DNA of 64,000 bases from Flavobacterium undicola (GTDB taxonomy: Bacteria > Bacteroidota > Bacteroidia > Flavobacteriales > Flavobacteriaceae): positions 1-64,000 of the forward strand of contig NZ_JAAAPM020000021.1 of NCBI RefSeq assembly GCF_009909155.2. The letters are read 5' to 3'. The notes under the pieces were generated by a model, which was not told where the DNA came from, searched no databases, and saw nothing but the letters and a program-made list of their open reading frames with translations. Made by a program: the position numbers and the translations under genes. Each line of letters begins with the position of its first letter. Position 1 is the stretch's first letter. Shown one piece after another: positions 16,251 to 25,451 of this stretch.

Positions 16251-17516
16251 TTAATTAATGATATTTAGGGAATTAGCGGCGCCTTTTCCGATGATTCTGT
16301 CATAGCGTCCAGTGTTTTCTCTGTAATAAACTAAAACGGTATATTGGTTTTCTGTTTGATAGAAATTTCCGTCTATAGCGTTTTCAAAATCAATGTTTCC
16401 TTTGCTGTCAGCAATTACATATTTGAAATTGGTAAAACCTTGTTTGATTAAGATTGCTTTTTCATAAATGCCTTTTTTTTCATTGTAATCCATCTTGTAT
16501 TCTGGAGTTAAACTGTAGTTGTTGAACATTCCGCTAACGTAAATGCCTTTGTCTTGTCTGTAGGTAGGCGCTGAAAGACTAAAATAAACCCAGGCATAAT
16601 CGGCTTCAATTTCATTATTAGTTGCATTTGAATTCTTTACAAGATAGTTGCCATTGATGTCTTCGAATTGGGTATATGGAAAATTCCCTCGGGCATTACT
16701 AGTATATAAATAACAGCTGTAAATGTCAGTACTTGAATCTACATGGGCTATGTTGTTGGTTGCTACTCTAACGTCTTTGTTTTCGAAATAAAGATATTCG
16801 TTGCCAGCCCAAAATTGAGTTTCGGTATCATATTTATAAATTAAATCATTGCCAATGGTGTATTGCGGTTTGATGTTTTTTACTTCAGTATTGAGATTTC
16901 CATTTTGGAGTAGGCTTACTTTTATGTTTTTTATAGGATTTTGAAAAGTAATGGTGCTTGATTTTACTGAAAAATCTAAGTTGTGTTTGTATTCAATGAC
17001 ACTAACATTTCGGGCTCTTTTAATTTGTAAAGGAACAGTAGCAACATCTTCGTAAAGAATGAATTTTCTAGAAAACACTACTTCTTTGTCATTATTTAAA
17101 ATTTTGAGTATATAATTGCCACTAAGGCGCAATTGCTGCGTGAATTGGTTGGGAATACTTAAATTGTAATGTGAATAAATTTGTAGTGTGTTGAAAGAAT
17201 TTGAATAATCCTGAATTCTTTGATTGTCAAATCCTTGTAAATATTCGTTTTTTGGAATATTAGAAGGAGTCCAATTGTAATCACAATGAACGATTTCATA
17301 ATAATAATTGGCTTCATTCCCAAAAAGATCATCAAATTGAAATTGAAAGCCACTTCCTAATTCAAAAATTGGAACTACATTTTGGTTGTTTTGAATAAAA
17401 GAAACTGTTTTTATATGATATGGAGGAACCACTTCTTTTTCTGTTTGAGCTAAAGAAGGGTTTGTTGAAAGTACGAAAAGAAAAAACAGGATTATTTTGA
17501 AAAAAGATTTTGCCAT
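16251..17516 (-). CDS. Type IX secretion system Plug-family protein (DUF5103)
   Basis: A 421-residue exported protein with a signal peptide (FFKIILFFLFVLSTNPSLAQ at 5-24). The DUF5103 pattern is present: a beta-rich N-terminal domain including YYEIVHCDYNWTPSNI, then a middle with FPYTQFEDINGNYLV and a C-terminal SGMFNNYSLTPEYKM and LVYYRENTGRYDRIIG. In Flavobacterium the Plug protein closes the periplasmic end of the SprA translocon of T9SS, which secretes adhesins and gliding proteins. The assignment is by family resemblance. It is divergent from the M16 peptidase gene. Confidence 0.85.
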   Translation of the reverse strand: MAKSFFKIILFFLFVLSTNPSLAQTEKEVVPPYHIKTVSFIQNNQNVVPIFELGSGFQFQFDDLFGNEANYYYEIVHCDYNWTPSNIPKNEYLQGFDNQRIQDYSNSFNTLQIYSHYNLSIPNQFTQQLRLSGNYILKILNNDKEVVFSRKFILYEDVATVPLQIKRARNVSVIEYKHNLDFSVKSSTITFQNPIKNIKVSLLQNGNLNTEVKNIKPQYTIGNDLIYKYDTETQFWAGNEYLYFENKDVRVATNNIAHVDSSTDIYSCYLYTSNARGNFPYTQFEDINGNYLVKNSNATNNEIEADYAWVYFSLSAPTYRQDKGIYVSGMFNNYSLTPEYKMDYNEKKGIYEKAILIKQGFTNFKYVIADSKGNIDFENAIDGNFYQTENQYTVLVYYRENTGRYDRIIGKGAANSLNIIN

Positions 17517-17672
17517 TTTGGAGTACTTAAGATTTTGTAAATATAACGAATACTCCTTGGTTTTATTTATTAAATTAATTTCTAAAAATACTTTTCGTGT
17601 GTATTTTCTGTTAAATAAAATGTATATTCGTTAGCTGTTAAGAATTATCTTATTGTAACTGTATTTAGCTCT

Positions 17673-20495
17673 ATGAAAAAAATCAACAATTTAGTATTCG
17701 GAATGATGGTATTTCCATTGGCTGTTTTTGCACAGCAAATCGATTTTTCAAAAAAGATTCCTTTTGATCCAACTGTAAAAACAGGAAAACTTGAAAACGG
17801 ATTAACCTATTATATCAAGAAAAATACCAAACCAGAGAAAAAAGTTGATCTTAGGTTGGTGGTAAATGTAGGTTCCATTCTTGAGGATGATGACCAACAA
17901 GGATTGGCTCATTTTATGGAACACATGTGTTTTAATGGCACAAAGCGTTTTCCCAAAAATCAGTTAGTTGATTATTTACAAAGTATCGGAGTAAAGTTTG
18001 GACAACATTTAAATGCTTATACCAGTTTTGATGAAACGGTTTATTTCTTACCTATTCCATCAGACAGTCCTGAGAAATTGGAGAAAGGTTTCCAAATTAT
18101 TGAAGATTGGGCATTTAATACCGTTTTGAGTCCTGAAGAAATTGACAAAGAAAGAGGTGTCGTTTTAGAAGAATACCGTTTGGGTTTAGGTGCTCAAAAA
18201 CGAATGTTGAGTCGTTATATTTCTAAATTAATGTACAATTCGCATTATGCGGAACGCTTGCCTATTGGGAAAAAAGAAATTTTAGAAAAATTCAAATACG
18301 AAACTTTAAATCGTTTTTATACGGATTGGTATCGACCAAATTTGATGAGTGTAATTGTCGTGGGAGATATTGATGTTAACGAAATGGAGCAAAAAATTAT
18401 CTCTCATTTTTCGACTTATAAAAATCCAACGAACGAGAAGCCTAGAAAAGTTTTCGAAATTCCGAATCACAAAGAAACTTTTGTGGCTGTTGAAACGGAT
18501 AAAGAAGCTACATCGGCTCAAATTCAATTATTGTACAAAGACTATGAGGCTCCAAAGCCAGTTTTGAATGTTGGAGATTTTAAGGATCAGTTAGTTGAAG
18601 GATTGTTTTCAACTATTTTGAATACCAGATTAGGCGAATTGGTTAATTCCCCAGCGCCGCCTTTTACTTATGGTTATTCTTATTATGGTGGTACTTTTGC
18701 CCGAAATAAAAAAGCATTTCAATCGGTAGCGATGTCTCAGGAAGACAAACAATTGAGTGCTTTGAAAGTATTGGTTACAGAAAATGAAAGAGTGAAGAAA
18801 TTTGGTTTTACCCAAGGTGAATTAGATCGATCTAAGGCGGAAATTTTGGTTTCTATAGAAAAATTATACAACAACAGAGATAAAACCAATTCGGCAGATT
18901 TTGTAGGCGAATATCAGGGAAATTTCTTAAATAATGATCCTGCACCAGGTTTAGAATGGACGTATCAAACTGTAAAAGAAGTATTGCCCATTATTGATTT
19001 GAATGATGTAAATGCTTTAATCAAAAGTTATTTGAAAGAAGATAACCGTGTGGTTATCTTAACAGGTCCTGAAAAAGAAGGTCTTAAAAAAGTGGTTGAA
19101 CAAGAAGTTTTGGACGCTTTAAAAATTAATACGGATGCTATTGAGCCTTATCAGGATGTAGCTGTAGCAACTAGTTTGATTCGAAATGAAATTAAGCCAG
19201 GTAAAATTGTTAAGCGTGAAAGTAATCCAAAAATTGGAACCAAGACATTAGTGTTGTCTAACGGAGCAAAAGTGATTTACAAGAATACCGATTTTAAAAA
19301 TGACGAGATTCTTTTTGAAGCGGTTAGTTTTGGAGGTACTAATTTGTATTCTGATGCTGATATGAAAAAAGTGGAATTTGCAAACGGAGCTTTGAAAGAA
19401 GCCGGTTTTTCAGGTCTTAAACTGAATGATATTAATAAATTCATGACCGGTAAAAAAGCAAGCGTAAGACCTTATATTAGTTCGGTAACCGAAGGATTGA
19501 GCGGTAATGCAACTCCTAAGGATTTGGAATATTTATTTCAAATGACCTATGCTTATTTTACCGATTTGAACTTAGATCCGGTTGTTTTTGAAGCATACAA
19601 ACAAAAGCAATCTACTTATTATAATAACCTGGCTTTACAACCTAATTTTTATTTTCAACAGGAGCTTTCTTCTTATCTCTATCAAGGCAATCCTAGATTC
19701 AATGGTTTAGTTCCAAATGATAAAACCAGGAAAGAAACAGATTATACTTTGGCATACAACAAATACAAGGAACGTTTTGCTAATGCAGCCGATTTCGAAT
19801 TTTATTTTGTCGGGAATATTGATGATAAAGTCATTGAAGAATATGCGGTTAAATATTTGGCTTCTTTGCCGTCTTCTGATAAAAAAGAAAAAGCAACTGA
19901 TTTAGGATACAGAATGCTAAAAGGAGATTTGAAAAAAGTGGTAAATAAAGGAGCAGACCCAAAAAGTAATGTCATGATATTGTATTATGGAGATGCGAAA
20001 TATTCGAATAAAGAAGCCACGAGTATGCAGGCTTTAGGCGAAATTTTGACAATAAAATTAATCGAACAATTACGTGAAAATGAAAGTGGCGTTTATGGAG
20101 TTTCTGCCAGAGGGAGTATGAGCAAAGTTCCGTATGGTTCTTATAATTTTTCTATAGGGTTTCCTTGTGGACCAGAAAACGCTGAGAAATTGACCGCATC
20201 AGCCTTGGAAGAACTTCAAAAAATTATAAATAACGGACCAGATGAAAAAGATGTGGCTAAATTTAAAGAAGGAGAATTAGCCGATTTTAGAAAAGATAGC
20301 AAAGAAAACAGGTATTGGTTGTCTAATTTTACCAGTTCTTACACTAAAGGGAATAGCGCAGAAGAAGTCTTAAAATTTGAAGAATCTGTAAATGCAATCA
20401 CTGCTAAAGATATTCAGAATGTTGCCAAAAAATACCTCACAAAAGATAAAGTAATTGGTATGCTAATGCCAGAGAAAAAAATAGACCTCAATTAA
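17673..20495 (+). CDS. M16 family zinc metallopeptidase, exported
   Basis: A 940-residue two-half insulinase-type peptidase with a signal peptide ending at FAQQ (about 21). The active-site motif HFMEH is at 80-84, in LAHFMEHMCFNGT, with the third zinc ligand in the downstream ERGVVLEEYR. Only the N-terminal half has the motif; the C-terminal half is the usual inactive partner (KKVEFANGALKEAGFS, RENESGVYGVSARG). Similar to PqqL-type periplasmic proteases that degrade peptides. It ends at a strong terminator. Confidence 0.93.
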   Translation: MKKINNLVFGMMVFPLAVFAQQIDFSKKIPFDPTVKTGKLENGLTYYIKKNTKPEKKVDLRLVVNVGSILEDDDQQGLAHFMEHMCFNGTKRFPKNQLVDYLQSIGVKFGQHLNAYTSFDETVYFLPIPSDSPEKLEKGFQIIEDWAFNTVLSPEEIDKERGVVLEEYRLGLGAQKRMLSRYISKLMYNSHYAERLPIGKKEILEKFKYETLNRFYTDWYRPNLMSVIVVGDIDVNEMEQKIISHFSTYKNPTNEKPRKVFEIPNHKETFVAVETDKEATSAQIQLLYKDYEAPKPVLNVGDFKDQLVEGLFSTILNTRLGELVNSPAPPFTYGYSYYGGTFARNKKAFQSVAMSQEDKQLSALKVLVTENERVKKFGFTQGELDRSKAEILVSIEKLYNNRDKTNSADFVGEYQGNFLNNDPAPGLEWTYQTVKEVLPIIDLNDVNALIKSYLKEDNRVVILTGPEKEGLKKVVEQEVLDALKINTDAIEPYQDVAVATSLIRNEIKPGKIVKRESNPKIGTKTLVLSNGAKVIYKNTDFKNDEILFEAVSFGGTNLYSDADMKKVEFANGALKEAGFSGLKLNDINKFMTGKKASVRPYISSVTEGLSGNATPKDLEYLFQMTYAYFTDLNLDPVVFEAYKQKQSTYYNNLALQPNFYFQQELSSYLYQGNPRFNGLVPNDKTRKETDYTLAYNKYKERFANAADFEFYFVGNIDDKVIEEYAVKYLASLPSSDKKEKATDLGYRMLKGDLKKVVNKGADPKSNVMILYYGDAKYSNKEATSMQALGEILTIKLIEQLRENESGVYGVSARGSMSKVPYGSYNFSIGFPCGPENAEKLTASALEELQKIINNGPDEKDVAKFKEGELADFRKDSKENRYWLSNFTSSYTKGNSAEEVLKFEESVNAITAKDIQNVAKKYLTKDKVIGMLMPEKKIDLN

Positions 20496-20501
20496 AGTAA
20501 A

Positions 20502-20530
20502 AACCTGCTAAATCACTTTAGCAGGTTTTT
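20502..20530. terminator. Bidirectional terminator between M16 peptidase and methyltransferase genes
   Basis: AACCTGCTAAA (20502-20512) pairs with TTTAGCAGGTT (20517-20527) around a TCAC loop; T-runs follow on the plus strand, and A-runs before it serve the minus strand. It separates two convergent genes. Confidence 0.9.
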
Positions 20531-20542
20531 TATAATGTAAAT

Positions 20543-21376
20543 TTATTTAAAACAAACAGGAATTATTTCTCCTTTGGCCAGACAATATTTGTCTACTAAT
20601 TCTGGAGCTATTTTGTTAGTGTAATCTTCTTCTATTACATTAAAACCAATGCCTCTTAATTTATTGAAATAATCACGACCGTAAATGCGTACGTGATCGT
20701 ATTGTCCGAAAATTTTAGCGCGTTCTTTTTGGTCTGTAATACTATCGTCAGCGAAAGTAACGTCTCGATTCAAGTCTTGCGGAATTTGTAAAATAGCCAT
20801 TCCACCAGGTTTTAATACACGATACAATTCTTGCATAGCCTTGGTGTCGTCTGGAATATGTTCTAAAACGTGATTACAAAGAATTACATCGTATTGATTG
20901 TCTTCAAACGGAAGATTGCAAATATCTGCTTTTACATCAGCCAAAGGTGAAAACAAATCGGTTGTGGTGTAATCCAAATTTTTTTGTTTTCGGAACAATT
21001 TGTAAAAAGCTTGTTCCGGTGCAAAGTGTAATACTTTTAATGCTGAATTTGTTTCAGCATCTCTTAATTTTATTCTTTTAGTATTTGTAACAGAAGAATC
21101 TGAAACGAGTTCAGATTGAAAAAAATCAGTTTGTTCGTTTAAATATAACCATAACAAACGGTGTCTTTCTAATGAAAGTGTACTTGGTGAAAGCACATTG
21201 TTTCTTTGTTTTTCGTATCCATAAGGCAACATCGATTTGAAGCTTTTTCCATCAATAGGATCAGTGAAATTAGTTCCTTTTAATGAAAAAGCAATAACAG
21301 GACGGGCCACATAACTCAAACGAATTAATAATGGACGTGGAATGGTGTTTAGGACGAGTTTGAAAAGTTTTTTCAT
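20543..21376 (-). CDS. Class I SAM-dependent methyltransferase
   Basis: A 277-residue methyltransferase of the type-11 family. The usual glycine-rich motif I is replaced by LKVLHFAPEQAFYKLF; motif II/III are in DYTTTDLFSPLADVKADICN and post-motif YDVILCNHVLEHIPDD with the VLKPGGMAILQIPQD strand. The N-terminal 90 residues are basic and hydrophobic, perhaps membrane-associated. Substrate unknown. It is 51 bp downstream of map on the same strand and may be cotranscribed. Confidence 0.82.
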   Translation of the reverse strand: MKKLFKLVLNTIPRPLLIRLSYVARPVIAFSLKGTNFTDPIDGKSFKSMLPYGYEKQRNNVLSPSTLSLERHRLLWLYLNEQTDFFQSELVSDSSVTNTKRIKLRDAETNSALKVLHFAPEQAFYKLFRKQKNLDYTTTDLFSPLADVKADICNLPFEDNQYDVILCNHVLEHIPDDTKAMQELYRVLKPGGMAILQIPQDLNRDVTFADDSITDQKERAKIFGQYDHVRIYGRDYFNKLRGIGFNVIEEDYTNKIAPELVDKYCLAKGEIIPVCFK

Positions 21377-21427
21377 AAGTTATTACACAGAGATTCGCTA
21401 AGAATTACACAGATATTTGCGAAATAA

Positions 21428-22246
21428 TTAGATTACTAAAGGCACTTTTCTAAATTCATCTTCTTCGTTGCTTTCAATTCCTAAAGCTTTATAGATATAA
21501 TAAAAAGTAGAAAGCAACTCTGGTTTTCCATCGACTAAGGCAATATCATGTTCGAAATGCGCAGATGGTTTTCCGTCTGCAGTCAAGATTGTCCAGCCGT
21601 CTTTCAATTGTTTAATGTTACGGGTTCCTTGATTAATCATCGGTTCTAATGCGATAACCATTCCGTCAACAAAAAGTTTTCCGCGACCTTTTTTTCCATA
21701 ATTAGGCATTTCAGGATCTTCGTGCATTTTTTGTCCTAAACCATGGCCTACTAATTCACGAACTACACCATAACCATGAGATTCAGTATGTTTTTGAATA
21801 GCGTTCCCTACATCTTCTACACGATTTCCTGCTTTAAATTCGCGAATTCCAACGTATAATGATTCTTTGGTAACTTGTAATAGTTTTTTTGTTTCTGGAG
21901 CAACTTCACCAACTTCAAATGTGTAAGCGTGATCGCCGTGATAACCATTTTTGTAAGCACCACAGTCAATAGAGATAATATCACCGCTAACAAGAGGAGT
22001 ATTATTTGGAATTCCGTGTACTACCTGAGCATTTGGACTCATGCAAAGGGAATTTGGAAAACCATATAAACCAAGGAAACTAGGTTCAGCTCCATGGTCT
22101 CTAATAAATGTTTCTGCTAATTTATCAAGGTGTAAAGTAGTTACTCCTTCTTTTACTTCGGAAGCCAACATTCCTAATGTTTTGGATACGATTAAGGCAC
22201 TTTCGCGCATTAATTCTATTTCTTCACGTGATTTTACTATAATCAT
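21428..22246 (-). CDS. map: Methionine aminopeptidase type I
   Basis: About 272 residues; removes the initiator Met from nascent proteins. The longer frame starts at 22276, but the -7 element (CAAAAGTA on the plus strand, 22266-22273) would lie downstream of that codon, so the start at 22246 (MIIVKSREEIELM) is preferred. The metal-binding residues of the pita-bread fold are seen: ISIDCGAYKNGYHGDHAYTF (two Asp), HGLGQKMHEDPEMPNYG (His), ALEPMI (Glu) and AHFEHDIALV (Glu/His). Length is typical. Probably cotranscribed with the methyltransferase gene 51 bp downstream. Confidence 0.94.
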   Translation of the reverse strand: MIIVKSREEIELMRESALIVSKTLGMLASEVKEGVTTLHLDKLAETFIRDHGAEPSFLGLYGFPNSLCMSPNAQVVHGIPNNTPLVSGDIISIDCGAYKNGYHGDHAYTFEVGEVAPETKKLLQVTKESLYVGIREFKAGNRVEDVGNAIQKHTESHGYGVVRELVGHGLGQKMHEDPEMPNYGKKGRGKLFVDGMVIALEPMINQGTRNIKQLKDGWTILTADGKPSAHFEHDIALVDGKPELLSTFYYIYKALGIESNEEDEFRKVPLVI

Positions 22247-22265
22247 ATTTCGTATTTTCAGTTGG

Positions 22266-22273
22266 CAAAAGTA
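22266..22273 (-). promoter_or_regulatory. -7 element of map
   Basis: CAAAAGTA on the plus strand reads TACTTTTG on the minus strand, matching TAnnTTTG, 20 bp before the preferred start at 22246. Confidence 0.55.
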
Positions 22274-22504
22274 CAATTTTATAAATTATTTAATCCGGAT
22301 TAGCCATTATTTTAAAAAGCTCCGGATTTAAAATTGAAAAACGGTTTTCCAAAGCTGTGCGCTAACCAAATTATTCTCGCAAGTATTGTTAAAAAAAGCA
22401 AATTTTAGAGGTTTTGATACTCAGAGATAGGATAATTGGTTCGAAAGGGAAGTAGGTCTAGAAACAAATCACTAAATTGGTGATTGTAAAAAATCAAGAA
22501 GAAC

Positions 22505-23731
22505 ATGGATAATAGCCAAATTAAAAAAGCCGATTTAACTAAAATGAAAAGTGTTGCTCTTAGTGTTTTAGGGGGAGCGGTGATTTGTTTTTTCCTAGGA
22601 CATTATTATAAAATAGGATGGCTCAAAGCATTTAGCGAGGCTGCTATGGTGGGTGGAATTGCCGATTGGTTCGCTGTAGTGGCTTTATTCAAACATCCTC
22701 TGGGAATTCCCATTCCGCATACTGCTTTAATTCCTAATAATAAAGATGCTATTGGTCAGAATTTAGGCACTTTTGTTTCGGATGAGTTTTTAATTAAGGA
22801 AAAGTTAGAAATTAAATTGGACGAATTTGATTTTGCAACAAAAGTAACCAATTGGTTAATAGAGGAAAAAAATGCTGTGACCATTTCGTCTTTGGTTGTA
22901 GAAAATGTGATTCCAGGAGTCTTAAAAACAATAGATGACGCTAATGTAAAAAAGTTTATTCAGCAACAATTTGAAATTAAACTGAAACAATTGAATTTTG
23001 GTGAGTGGATTGCAATAGGTTTAGAGTCATTATCAAAAGACGATAAACAAGCGCAACTAATAACGAACGTACTTACTATTTTGGCAGCAGAGTTAGAAGC
23101 TAATAAAATGGAGATTCGGGAAAAAGTTAAAAGCGCTACACCCTGGTATACATTAGGTGTTGCTGATAAAAAAATTGCTGATGGTGTTTTTAATGGACTT
23201 TACGAATTTTTGGATATGGCAAAACAGCCCGACAGTTCTATTCGAAAAAAAATTAATTTATATGTTCTGAATTTTATTGAGGAGTTGAAAAACTCACCCG
23301 ACATGCAGCAAAAAATTACTACTATAATTATTGAATTTACGCAAAAAGAAGAGGTTCAGGATTACATTGGTTCGGTTTGGCAGGAATTAAAAAAAGCTGT
23401 TCTCACGGACTTAGAAAAAGGAGAGGAGTCTGAAATAAAATTAAATTTAACCAATATGATTCGGGATTTTGGCTCCAATATTCAAAATGATGCCGTTATG
23501 ACTACAAAAATCAATAATTTTATAAAGGTTGATTTATTAGGTGTTTTGCTTAGAAATAAAAAAGCCATTGGAAATTTAATTGCCACTTCAGTACAGAGTT
23601 GGGATAAAAAAGAGATTGCTGATAAGTTAGAATTAGAAGTGGGGAAAGATCTTCAATTTATCCGAATCAATGGGACAGTTGTAGGTGGAATTGTTGGAAT
23701 TGTGATTTATTTTGTGGAGCAATTGATGTAA
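22505..23731 (+). CDS. DUF445 family membrane protein
   Basis: A 408-residue protein of the YjiN/DUF445 family. A membrane segment near 17-36 is followed by the family motif EAAMVGGIADWFAVVALFKHPLGIPIPHTALIPNNKD, the DWFAVVALF core being diagnostic. The middle is a long helical soluble part with many Lys/Glu residues, and a second membrane helix ends the protein (GGIVGIVIYFVEQLM). The function is unknown. It stands alone with a terminator directly downstream. Confidence 0.85.
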   Translation: MDNSQIKKADLTKMKSVALSVLGGAVICFFLGHYYKIGWLKAFSEAAMVGGIADWFAVVALFKHPLGIPIPHTALIPNNKDAIGQNLGTFVSDEFLIKEKLEIKLDEFDFATKVTNWLIEEKNAVTISSLVVENVIPGVLKTIDDANVKKFIQQQFEIKLKQLNFGEWIAIGLESLSKDDKQAQLITNVLTILAAELEANKMEIREKVKSATPWYTLGVADKKIADGVFNGLYEFLDMAKQPDSSIRKKINLYVLNFIEELKNSPDMQQKITTIIIEFTQKEEVQDYIGSVWQELKKAVLTDLEKGEESEIKLNLTNMIRDFGSNIQNDAVMTTKINNFIKVDLLGVLLRNKKAIGNLIATSVQSWDKKEIADKLELEVGKDLQFIRINGTVVGGIVGIVIYFVEQLM

Positions 23732-23735
23732 TAAA

Positions 23736-23763
23736 AAAAGCTGTCCGAAATTGAACAGCTTTT
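23736..23763. terminator. Terminator after DUF445 gene
   Basis: AAAAGCTGT (23736-23744) pairs with ACAGCTTTT (23755-23763) around a 10-nt loop, 5 bp after the stop. It sits between convergent genes and may serve gpmI also. Confidence 0.75.
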
Positions 23764-23786
23764 CTAAAAGAATTATCGTTTTGATA

Positions 23787-25310
23787 TTATTTTATTAGTA
23801 ATGAATGACTACTCATTGCAGCAGGTTGATTCACTCCCATTAAATCTAAAATTGTTGGAGCAATATCTCCTAAAACACCATCTTGAATAGCTAGTTGTTC
23901 ATTGTCAACTAAAATAAAAGGTACTGGATTAGTTGTGTGAGCTGTATTAGGACTTCCATCAGGATTAATCATTGTTTCACAGTTACCGTGGTCGGCAATA
24001 ACAATTGTTGAGTAACCGTTTGCTAATGCTGTAGTGATAACTTTTTCTACACATTTATCTACGGCTTCACAAGCTTTTATTGCTGCTTCCATAATTCCTG
24101 TATGTCCTACCATGTCTCCATTGGCAAAGTTAAGGCATACAAAATCAACTTCTCCTTTTTCAAGTTCAGGACATAGTGCATCGGTTAATTCGTAAGCACT
24201 CATTTCAGGTTGCAAATCGTAGGTAGCTACTTTTGGAGAGTTTCTTAAAATTCGGGATTCACCTTCAAACGGAGTTTCTCTACCTCCTGAAAAGAAGAAA
24301 GTTACGTGTGGGTATTTCTCAGTTTCAGCAATACGAATTTGCTTTTTGTTAGCTTTTTCTAAAACTTCACCTAGTGTTTCTGTGATGTTGTCTTTGTTGT
24401 AGACCACTTTTACATTTTGGTATGTTTCGTCATAATTGGTCAATGTAACATAGTACAAATTCAATTTATGCATGTTTTGTTCGTGGAAATCCTGTTGCGA
24501 AAGCGCTTCAGTTAATTCACGACCTCTATCTGTTCTAAAGTTGAAGAAAATAACAACGTCATCTTCTTGGATAGTAGCAAGTGGTTTTTCATTGCTGTCT
24601 ACAGCAACTAAAGGTTGTATAAATTCATCTGTAACGTCGTTTCCATAACTAGTAGCTATAGAGGTAACCACATCATGTGTTGGAGTTCCTGTTCCGTTAA
24701 CTACTAAATCGTAAGCTAACTTTACTCTTTCCCAACGTTTGTCACGATCCATTGCGTAGTAACGACCAATTACTGAAGCAATTTTTACTGGAGTATTAGC
24801 AATATAGTTTTCTAAATCTTGGATGTATTTTTTCCCCGATTTAGGATCAACATCTCTACCATCAGTGAAGGCATGGATGTAAACTTGGTTTAAACCATAA
24901 TCTTGAGTGGCGTCAATTAATCCGCGCAAGTGAGAAGTATGTGAGTGAACACCTCCATCGGAAACTAATCCTAAAAAGTGAATTTTTTTATTATTGTCTT
25001 TAGCGTATTGAAAAGCATCTTTAAGTACTTGTTCTTGTGCAAGAGTTTTATTGGCTACAGCCAAATTGATTTTAGCTAAATCTTGGTATACAATTCTTCC
25101 AGCACCTAGATTCATGTGTCCTACTTCGCTGTTTCCCATTTGACCTTCTGGTAAACCTACGTGTAAACCATCGGTTCTAAGTTGTGCGCTAGGGTATTTT
25201 TTATAAAGACTGTTTATAAAGGGAACATTTGCATTGTCAATTGCAGATACTTTCGGGTCAGGTGATTTTCCCCAACCATCCAAAATCATAAGGATTACTT
25301 TTTTGCTCAT
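23787..25310 (-). CDS. gpmI: 2,3-bisphosphoglycerate-independent phosphoglycerate mutase
   Basis: A 507-residue alkaline-phosphatase-superfamily enzyme that interconverts 3- and 2-phosphoglycerate in glycolysis, manganese-dependent. The N-terminal metal site is MILDGWG (Asp) followed by GQMGNSEVGHMNLGAGR with the catalytic Ser. Later ligands are in FNFRTDRGRELT, NGDMVGHTG and VIADHGNCETM. The family length is about 510. The -7 element read on the minus strand is CAAAGATA (25328-25335), 18 bp before the start. Confidence 0.95.
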   Translation of the reverse strand: MSKKVILMILDGWGKSPDPKVSAIDNANVPFINSLYKKYPSAQLRTDGLHVGLPEGQMGNSEVGHMNLGAGRIVYQDLAKINLAVANKTLAQEQVLKDAFQYAKDNNKKIHFLGLVSDGGVHSHTSHLRGLIDATQDYGLNQVYIHAFTDGRDVDPKSGKKYIQDLENYIANTPVKIASVIGRYYAMDRDKRWERVKLAYDLVVNGTGTPTHDVVTSIATSYGNDVTDEFIQPLVAVDSNEKPLATIQEDDVVIFFNFRTDRGRELTEALSQQDFHEQNMHKLNLYYVTLTNYDETYQNVKVVYNKDNITETLGEVLEKANKKQIRIAETEKYPHVTFFFSGGRETPFEGESRILRNSPKVATYDLQPEMSAYELTDALCPELEKGEVDFVCLNFANGDMVGHTGIMEAAIKACEAVDKCVEKVITTALANGYSTIVIADHGNCETMINPDGSPNTAHTTNPVPFILVDNEQLAIQDGVLGDIAPTILDLMGVNQPAAMSSHSLLIK

Positions 25311-25451
25311 TATCGTTTAGTTTTTGGCAAAGATAAATTATTTCTAAAATCTTCGTTATGAATAAAACTACTATTATGTATTCAAGAATTTAGCTATGGT
25401 AAAAATGATAATTTTGTTGCGGAAGTGCTGTTTTTCTAAAATTAATGCACT

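Noticed and set aside
22247..22276. Longer start of map at 22276
   Set aside because: It lies upstream of the -7 element at 22266-22273.
22332..22504. A possible riboswitch or small RNA before the DUF445 gene
   Set aside because: Only a short AATCAC/GTGATT hairpin is visible; no known riboswitch core was recognised.
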